A DNA stretch of 64,000 nt from Methylomonas methanica MC09 (GTDB taxonomy: Bacteria; Pseudomonadota; Gammaproteobacteria; Methylococcales; Methylomonadaceae). The notes under the pieces are model-generated. The model had not been told where the DNA came from and made no database searches. It saw only the letters and a list, made by a program, of their open reading frames with translations. Position numbers and translations under genes: made by a program. Location: positions 1 through 64,000 of the forward strand of contig NC_015572.1 in the NCBI RefSeq assembly GCF_000214665.1, in the 5' to 3' direction. Shown here one piece after another: positions 56,727-64,000 of this stretch (position 1 is its first letter; every line of letters starts with the position of its first letter).

Positions 56727-57311
56727 ATGAACGTTCGTACACCACATCGGGATGCAATCAGAATACTATTCATTCTGAACGCGGGCAGTGTGCAATGGAC
56801 CGATCCAAGCGATGCCACTGTCGCCAAGATTTTCAAAGGCGAAGCACGATTGCACGCCTTCGATTTTTGGATGCGCAATCCCGACTATCTGGCGAGTGAG
56901 CTTCTTGATTCATTTGAAACCACTGACAATGTGCGACACCGTGAAGCTGCGGAAGCAATTTTCGAGAACGAGGAGCCGGATCTACGACGTGTCCCAATGA
57001 TTCGGTACTTATTTGGCGCGTTCGAGCGTCTTGACGATGCCCTCTCTTTGCTCCGATCGCGCGATTTGGTACGCATCACGGGTCTCAAAACTAAGGCCAA
57101 GGTCCACGAAACTGATTTCCTTCTGACAGTCAAGGGAATAGGTGTATGCCATGATGCTGTCACGCGAGAACCTATCTTGGGATGGTACGCGGATCGTGCC
57201 GCCCTGATCGCCGAAATCGCCGGCGCTCGCGGAGGCGGTGCGCTTAAAGAAAAGCAATATGAGCAGGTCACCTACGCTGAGACTCAACTTGGCGGAATCA
57301 TCCCGCTGTAG
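56727..57311 (+). CDS. Small partner protein, ABC-3C middle-component-like, 3' end cut by an IS
   Basis: A protein of 194 aa as it stands: HRDAIRILFILNAGSVQWTD and LHAFDFWMRNPDYLASELL resemble the winged-helix middle components of ABC three-component systems, an identification I hold only moderately. ATG 56727 follows AAGAAGGGGGAG. The stop TAG is made by the insertion sequence that begins at about 57311. On its far side the frame resumes as TPIGENVLQRLARLKQAA with a stop at 58619-58621, 12 bases before the ATPase gene. The last ~19 residues have therefore been lost. Confidence 0.65.
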   Translation: MNVRTPHRDAIRILFILNAGSVQWTDPSDATVAKIFKGEARLHAFDFWMRNPDYLASELLDSFETTDNVRHREAAEAIFENEEPDLRRVPMIRYLFGAFERLDDALSLLRSRDLVRITGLKTKAKVHETDFLLTVKGIGVCHDAVTREPILGWYADRAALIAEIAGARGGGALKEKQYEQVTYAETQLGGIIPL

Positions 57312-57314
57312 TGG

Positions 57315-58531
<1,217 letters not shown>

Positions 58532-58633
58532 CTATTCGGGTGTCCATTTTTATTAGACCACTACACGCCGATTGGGGAAAATGTGCTGCAGAGGCTCGCG
58601 CGCCTAAAACAAGCAGCCTAACGGGAGGGAGAT

Positions 58634-60589
58634 ATGGCAAAAGAGAGTATGGAATGGCTAGATGCCATTGCGGACAAAGCCAAGGTTGATCTGGAGCGCG
58701 TTGAACAAGTTCTCGCGACACGACATATAGTACCAACACCTGTATTGCCGGCCCCGCGGAGGATGAAGCTCCTGAGCATTTCTTTCGGAGGGGAGAAGCA
58801 CGAAGTCGAAGATGAAGGCCAATACACTTTTGATTGGAATGACCTTGGTGAAGGGTTGTGGGGGATGATGACCGACAGAAACCTACGAGGTAAGTCGTCA
58901 ATCATTGAGGTTGTACGTTGGTTGTTGCGCGGTAGGCCGTCGCCGAATATGCAGGACGACGTGAAAGCATGGATACATAGCGCGGCTTTGCGGTTCGACC
59001 TAGATGGTGTCGAGCATATGATTGAGGTTGAGTGTCGAGAAGGGGCGCGCGGATCGCTGAGTCGGCGAACGTCTGCGGCGGCAGATGAAACAGTAATCGC
59101 ATCGTTCAACAGCGAGAAGCAGTTCGAGACGGTTATGTCCGATTTCTTTTTGCGCGCGTTTTCGATGGAGAGCATAGCGACGTGGCGAGAAAGCGGGTCG
59201 AAGGATAAGAGCGGACAAACAGTTGTACATGGCTGGCCCGCCTTGTCCGGTGCCATGTTCATTGGCACCAACTATGACGTCGTTCTCGGTGATTTGCCTG
59301 CCACCACGGGAACGCAGGCACGGCTCATGCAGATGTACCTCGGGGTGCCCTGGGTTTCAACGCTTGCGTCTGCAATTGCGGCACAGAAGTTGGTCAACTC
59401 AGGCAACGAGTTGGATAACCGACGAAGGAGTCAGGCGGCACGCGCCAAGCAAACACGGGCAGCCGAGATTGAAGCGCAGCTAAAGCAGAAACGCGAGAGC
59501 TTGAGCACGCTGCCTTCGGACGATGCCATTCAGGCTGAGTTATCGCAGCTCAGTGGAAGATATGCGGAGACGAAGCGTCGTGAAAAGGCAATGCAAGAGC
59601 GTCTGGATCGCGAAATGACTGCCGAGGTGCAAGCAAATGTAGCTTACTTGCAGGACCGTCGCGACCTGCAGACACATAAGGACTCCACTGCTGCAGGTTC
59701 GATCTTCCGCATGCTTGACCCGACGTGTTGCCCACGTTGTGATCACGAGATTGACAAGGCGAAAAAGAAAAAGGAAGCAGTCAGTCATGCGTGTTCAGTT
59801 TGCGGTGAAAGCATTTCTAACGGGGAAGATGCTGAGCATATAAGAGAGCGGTTGGAGGCTAGCGTTAAAGCCTCGATGACGGCGCTCGACAAGGTTCAAA
59901 AGACCAAGAAGCAAGCTGACGATAGCTTGATTGAATTGCAAGCTGAATTGGAGCGCATCCAGGCCAGAAACGAAGAGTTGACCACGCAACTTGGCACGTT
60001 CGATGCGCGGAAGCTTTTGATGAACGAGATCGCGATGCTCGAAGGCCGTCTCGAAGAGGCTCGGTTCGATCCTGGTATCGGCGACGTTACTGATGATGAA
60101 TCGGCTGTGCTTAAAGCAATCGTTACTGAGACGGAAATGCGATCCAAAGCCGTGCGCGACGAATTCCTTGAGGAGGTTTCGACTAGCTTGCTTCGCTATG
60201 CGAAGAGCTTTGGAATGCACAGCCTATCGAAAGCCCAACTTAGAGGAAATGCAAACCTGTTGCTTGTGAAGGGCGGCGCAGATACCTCGTTTAGTAAAGT
60301 GACCAAGGGTGAGCGTCTACGTCTAAAGGTTGCCACGGTTCTCGCCATGATTCAGGTAGGTGAACGGCGCGGTATTGGCAGACATCCGGGCTTGATTATG
60401 ATCGATTCTCCCGCCGCGCAAGAAGTTGCACCGGAAGACCTTCGTGGGTTACTTTCAGGTCTGCAAGTTGTCAGAAAGGAGCTTCCGCATCTACAAATAT
60501 TTGTTGCCGGAATTACGTCACCTGCGATGCATGAATTCATTGCCGTAGACCACCGTAAGGAAGCGTCGAACGGGGGATACCTGTGGTAG
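58634..60589 (+). CDS. SMC-like ATPase with zinc-hook-like cysteines (ABC-3C-like)
   Basis: A 651-aa ATPase. A variant Walker A (RNLRGKSSIIEV, near residue 83) is followed by a coiled-coil arm broken by CPRCDHEI and CSVCGESI, a four-cysteine centre like a zinc hook, near residues 365-395. The C-terminal head has FSKVTKGERLRLKVATVLAM as signature and LIMIDSPAAQEV as Walker B. Such compact ATPases are the motor of ABC three-component and related defence systems. GGGAGG precedes ATG 58634; the third component overlaps its end by 7 bases. Confidence 0.78.
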   Translation: MAKESMEWLDAIADKAKVDLERVEQVLATRHIVPTPVLPAPRRMKLLSISFGGEKHEVEDEGQYTFDWNDLGEGLWGMMTDRNLRGKSSIIEVVRWLLRGRPSPNMQDDVKAWIHSAALRFDLDGVEHMIEVECREGARGSLSRRTSAAADETVIASFNSEKQFETVMSDFFLRAFSMESIATWRESGSKDKSGQTVVHGWPALSGAMFIGTNYDVVLGDLPATTGTQARLMQMYLGVPWVSTLASAIAAQKLVNSGNELDNRRRSQAARAKQTRAAEIEAQLKQKRESLSTLPSDDAIQAELSQLSGRYAETKRREKAMQERLDREMTAEVQANVAYLQDRRDLQTHKDSTAAGSIFRMLDPTCCPRCDHEIDKAKKKKEAVSHACSVCGESISNGEDAEHIRERLEASVKASMTALDKVQKTKKQADDSLIELQAELERIQARNEELTTQLGTFDARKLLMNEIAMLEGRLEEARFDPGIGDVTDDESAVLKAIVTETEMRSKAVRDEFLEEVSTSLLRYAKSFGMHSLSKAQLRGNANLLLVKGGADTSFSKVTKGERLRLKVATVLAMIQVGERRGIGRHPGLIMIDSPAAQEVAPEDLRGLLSGLQVVRKELPHLQIFVAGITSPAMHEFIAVDHRKEASNGGYLW

Positions 60590-61604
60590 CCGCTGCTGCA
60601 GGCGGGGCGCTTCATCCATTGGAGCAAACACTGCACACGTTGTTGGCCCAAGGAAAGGTACCTAGTGTCAACGATCTCGGTGGTTTGAAGGCGATTGCTC
60701 AAAGCGTTTCATCCGTTGCAACGTCGCCAATTGCGGCAGAAATCTTGGCGACGATTCTACGCAGTCTGAGCGAAGCCGAAGACGATGATTCTCTTGTATG
60801 GAGAGAGCCAATTGTTACTCTCGTTCAAGGGGCTATTGTCGACACTGTATTAATCGAAATGATCGATGCGACAGATGGTTGCGAACATCTCCCGCAATCA
60901 GTCATCGAAGACGTATTCACAGCTTTTCTGCAGAAAGCTACGAATACTTCAGGAGCGATTTCCGCCTATGCACGTGCAATCGCTCTTGAGGGGGCATTTC
61001 GTCTAGCACTTACAAATAGAAGGAGACAGTTCCGCCTTCTCGATATGTTGTTGAGCATTACGGTCGCTGATGAACCCCAATATCTTCAGTACGCGGCAAA
61101 GATTCTCGGTATCGCGCATTCACATTGGCGGGAAAACGAGATCGTTAATGTTTTAAAAGGTCTTGTGGACTGCGATGAGGTTGCATACGAGGCGACGTTC
61201 GAACTGGGAATGGCAGGTTTGACCTCGGCTCTTGATGAACCTAAAAGAGATGTTGCCGCTTCCTTCTTCAACGAAGCGTTGCTCTGGTTCAAGAAGGCCA
61301 AGGCACTTAGAGAAACTGCACCAGAAGCATTGCTTTACAGCGAGAGCCTCACACTTCTGACTGAGTTTGAGGCTGGTAGAACGAAGCCGGAATTGGCGGA
61401 GCGGAGCAAATCGATTCATAAAGCAGCCTTCGAGTTGCTTGCATGGCATACGGATTCTTCCTTACCTGCTTGGCTGGGAACTCGTCATATTCAAGCGGCA
61501 TGCTGGAACAGCTTAGCCAGCACATTGGTCTCCCTGATGGAGAGCCTGGAGGAGGTCTGTTGGTGGGAGCCGGCAGTCGTCATCGAAAGCCCCCCGCGTC
61601 AAAA
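60583..61604 (+). pseudogene. Third component of the ATPase operon, 5' part, cut by an IS
   Basis: About 340 codons of a helical-repeat protein starting at GTG 60583, overlapping the ATPase stop: HPLEQTLHTLLAQGKVPSVN, YARAIALEGAFRLALTNRRR, ASFFNEALLWFKKAKALRE. An insertion sequence begins at 61605. Coding sequence resumes beyond the IS at 63258 but not in the same frame after a simple excision, so bases were also lost. The full protein probably ended in the nuclease-like domain seen there. Confidence 0.65.
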
Positions 61605-61650
61605 TAGTTGTCGCCTCAAATTTATAGAATCCATTAAATTTGAGATAAAA

Positions 61651-62151
61651 ATGATTACCCCGAAAAAGCAGTATTCTGACGAGTTCAGAGAGCAAGCCCT
61701 GGCAAAAGTCTACAAACGTGGAAAACGAACCATTCAAGACATTGCCGACGAATCTAACCTCAGCATACATACCTTAAAAAACTGGATGAAAAGCAGCACA
61801 CCCACCGATACGTCAAGCCCAAACGTGAGCAAGCGCCCTCAAGATTGGCGCCCCGAAGAGCGTTTACTGGCCCTCCATGAAAGCCATGGTATATCCGGCG
61901 AGGCATTGAATGCCTGGTGTCGGCAACGTGGACTATTCGCTCATCAACTCGCGCAGTGGAAAAGCGATTTTTGTGCCGTCACCAGCGCCCGTTCAGGCGG
62001 CAATGACAGCCAGACACTGCGCACTTTAAAAGCCGAAAATCAGCGTCTGGAACGCGAACTCAACCGTAAGGACAAAGCGCTGGCTGAAGCCGCTGCCTTG
62101 CTGATCCTGCAAAAAAAGGTCCGGGCGCTGTTGGCGGGCGAGGTCGAATGA
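61651..62151 (+). CDS. IS3-type transposase ORF A
   Basis: A 166-aa protein: YSDEFREQALAKVYKRGKRT with IADESNLSIHTLKNWMKSS as HTH, then a helical zipper (LRTLKAENQRLERELNRKDK). It overlaps orfB by 4 bases (ATGA at 62148-62151). The frame runs on from the interrupted host gene upstream, but the IS start is ATG 61651. Confidence 0.9.
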   Translation: MITPKKQYSDEFREQALAKVYKRGKRTIQDIADESNLSIHTLKNWMKSSTPTDTSSPNVSKRPQDWRPEERLLALHESHGISGEALNAWCRQRGLFAHQLAQWKSDFCAVTSARSGGNDSQTLRTLKAENQRLERELNRKDKALAEAAALLILQKKVRALLAGEVE

Positions 62152-63230
62152 CATCCCTTCAGCAGCGCCAAACCCTGATCGAATCCGTCGCCGAAGCCAC
62201 CGCAGCCGGTGCCCGCCAAGACCAAGCCTGTGCCGTGCTGGGCCTGAGCCCGCGCACCTTGCAGCGCTGGCAGGCCGGCGAAACCCCGGGCGAAGACCGG
62301 CGACCGAGGCGGCAATATACGCCGGCGCATGCGCTGACCGAGGCCGAGCGCAACCACATTCTGGCCGTGGCCAATTCCGCCGAATTTGCGGATTTACCCC
62401 CCAGTCAGATCGTTCCGCGCTTGGCGGATCAGGGGATTTATCTGGGCTCCGAATCGACGATCTATCGCCTACTGAAAGCCGCCCAGCAACTGAAACACCG
62501 CCGCAGTGAACGTCCCAGTCAGCCTCGCTTCAAACCCAAAGCATTGAGTGCGACCGAGCCCAATCAACTCTACAGCTGGGATATTACCTATCTTGCGGCC
62601 GCAGTCAAAGGCCAGTTCTACTACCTCTACTTGTTCCTCGATATTTTTAGTCGCCAGATCGTCGGCTGGCAGGTATTTGAGGAAGAAAGCAGCCAATACG
62701 CCAGCGAGTTGTTACGGGATATTGTTTTACGCGAAGGGCTACAACCTGGGCAAGTTATCCTGCATTCCGATAACGGCAGCCCCATGAAAGGCGCCACGAT
62801 GCTGGCCACCCTGCAACAGCTTGGCGTCATGCCCTCGCTCAGCCGACCGGCGGTGAGTAATGACAATCCGTATTCGGAATCGCTGTTCAAAACCCTGAAA
62901 TATCGTCCGCAATACCCGTTGCAACCGTTTGCCGACCTGTCCGTCGCTCGTGAATGGGTAGCCGACCTGGTGCAATGGTACAACCACGAACATCGGCATA
63001 GCGCCATTGGTTTTGTAACCCCAGCCCAACGTCATGCCGGATTGGACGAGGCACTATTGAATCAACGCAAAGCGCTCTATGAAGACGCCCGCCGCCAAAA
63101 CCCACGGCGCTGGAGCCAAAACACCCGGAACTGGAACAGAATCCATACCGTGCATCTAAATCCGGATCATGCCGAAACCCAAAACAACTCGCCCCAGGAG
63201 GTCGCTAATCCAGACAAAATAACCGCATAG
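62148..63230 (+). CDS. IS3-type transposase ORF B
   Basis: A 360-aa catalytic subunit with N-terminal HTH (ACAVLGLSPRTLQRWQ-like; here DQACAVLGLSPRTLQRW) and rve core: YSWDITYLAA, ILHSDNGSPMKG and NPYSESLFKTLKY give the DDE residues. Complete. Confidence 0.92.
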   Translation: MTSLQQRQTLIESVAEATAAGARQDQACAVLGLSPRTLQRWQAGETPGEDRRPRRQYTPAHALTEAERNHILAVANSAEFADLPPSQIVPRLADQGIYLGSESTIYRLLKAAQQLKHRRSERPSQPRFKPKALSATEPNQLYSWDITYLAAAVKGQFYYLYLFLDIFSRQIVGWQVFEEESSQYASELLRDIVLREGLQPGQVILHSDNGSPMKGATMLATLQQLGVMPSLSRPAVSNDNPYSESLFKTLKYRPQYPLQPFADLSVAREWVADLVQWYNHEHRHSAIGFVTPAQRHAGLDEALLNQRKALYEDARRQNPRRWSQNTRNWNRIHTVHLNPDHAETQNNSPQEVANPDKITA

Positions 63231-63257
63231 TATTTTTACGTCGAGGCGACAACTAGC

Positions 63258-64000
63258 TTGAAATTTTCCGAAAGTCAGGTATTAGCCGCATACAGCGCTG
63301 GACGAACGGTCCTGAAACGCAATCATGAGGGATACCTTGAGACCTTGATACGTCCGAGGATCGAAAATTCGATCGGGCGTCGCGAAGGACAGGCTTATCT
63401 TTTGAGGCGTTGGCTGCTTCAAAACCGTCACCATGCTTTGGTGCCAGAAGCTGCTTCCCTATTGAACGGAATCGAACATGTGATTTCTCAAGGGGCGAAA
63501 TCTTCCCGTCCTTTTGAGGCAGGAACCGTTTGGGCGCCGGTCACTGCCGTACTTTCTCAAGTCCATTGCAGCGAAGAGACGGAGCAAAGAATTAGGCGGT
63601 TAATTGAAAATGCATTTACTTCCAGCCTTGAGAACCTGAGCGGAGCTGAAATCGATATCTTTGACCATTGCCGATCTGCGGTCGAAAATCATCCGGATCA
63701 TCGCGACAATATTCGTGGCGCCAAGTTGTTCGATACCGTGCTGCTATGGACGGTTCGGTTTCTGAAGAACCGACTAGAGATGACAAGGAAGGACGATGCT
63801 TCCGTCGCATATCTTTTCGAAAATGCTGGTGGAACGCTTCCTTACGAAGGCGCCTTGCAGGAAGATTATTTTCGTTGGATCTCTACCCAGACTGCGGCTG
63901 GGGAAATCGAAGCCACTAATCTAGGAGGCGGTCGCGCGGACGTTGCTCTTAAAACGACCGGTGAGCGGATCGTCATTGAGGTTAAACGGGAAATGCAGAA
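63258..64000 (+). pseudogene. 3' part of the third component with nuclease motif, runs off the window
   Basis: An open frame from the IS edge to the window end (about 247 codons). It encodes LKFSESQVLAAYSAGRTVLK and helical segments, then EIEATNLGGGRADVALKTTG followed by ERIVIEVKREM. The RAD-VAL and IEVKRE strands fit a PD-(D/E)xK nuclease core (D, then ExK). The stop is outside the window. Confidence 0.6.

Larger units (their letters stand above)
61605..63255 (+). mobile_element. IS3-family insertion sequence in the third component
   Basis: A 1651-bp element with 13-bp perfect inverted ends TAGTTGTCGCCTC (61605-61617) and GAGGCGACAACTA (63243-63255). It carries orfA and orfB on the plus strand. 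I see no target duplication (CAAAA on the left, GCTTG on the right), which suggests an adjacent deletion. Confidence 0.85.

Noticed and set aside
61605..63255. Target duplication for the second IS3 copy
   Set aside because: Flanks CAAAA and GCTTG do not match at any length of 3-5 bp, and joining them does not restore the host frame.

Overview
The window opens with dnaA-dnaN-recF-gyrB, the replication-origin block of a bacterial chromosome. Protein features (801-aa GyrB, 438-aa DnaA) and gene order point to a gammaproteobacterium, and a Methylomonas-type methanotroph is my best guess, but that is inference from general resemblance. The dnaA-dnaN spacer holds three DnaA-box-like sites, and two 14-bp parS-type palindromes lie at the recF-gyrB junction.

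Everything after gyrB is mobile DNA. I read it as a tandem array of Tn7-like transposons stacked at one attachment site right behind the gyrB stop codon. Element 1 (6280-38873, 32.6 kb) has TGTCG...CGACA tips and a 5-bp target duplication GTTGT (6275-6279 and 38874-38878). Twelve bases later comes element 2 (38886-56140, 17.3 kb), with TGTCAG...CTGACA tips and duplication TCGTT (38881-38885 and 56141-56145). Directly abutting it, at 56145, is another left end of the element-2 type. It starts a third, decayed element (element 3) that runs past the end of the window. Elements 1 and 2 each carry an XRE regulator and a tnsA-tnsB-tnsC-tnsD operon; element 1 has an extra tniQ. There are no cas genes, so these are not CRISPR-associated transposons. 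Both complete elements have three direct repeats at about 21-bp spacing at the left tip and the same four-site mixed-orientation pattern at the right tip, as expected for TnsB binding sites.

The cargo looks largely like defence. Element 1 carries an unrecognised three-gene operon (6974-9789), a zinc-ribbon gene with a divergent XRE gene, and a Sel1-repeat histidine kinase next to a receiver protein with an HEPN-like RNWMAH motif (Detocs-like). It also has a VapBC-like pair, a large NUDIX protein, a lipoprotein trio, an orphan MazE-like gene, and at its right tip a complete Wadjet system (jetABCD) with a divergent WYL regulator. Element 2 carries an AvcD-type anti-phage deaminase followed by a small ORF, a membrane-anchored dCTP-deaminase/dUTPase-fold protein, ThyX and a PfkB-family kinase. 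This reads as a pyrimidine-deoxynucleotide module. A DUF3800 protein and small membrane proteins follow. Inverted copies of a ~134-bp palindromic repeat bracket this cargo.

Element 3 carries what may be a three-component ATPase system (ABC-3C-like: small middle component, zinc-hook-like ATPase, nuclease-tailed protein), hit by two insertion sequences, plus a truncated and frameshifted pseudogene. Decay increases with distance from gyrB. Element 1 is essentially intact apart from one IS3 fragment, element 2 has an IS630 in its regulator gene, and element 3 is heavily damaged. This fits newer elements inserting next to gyrB and pushing older ones away.
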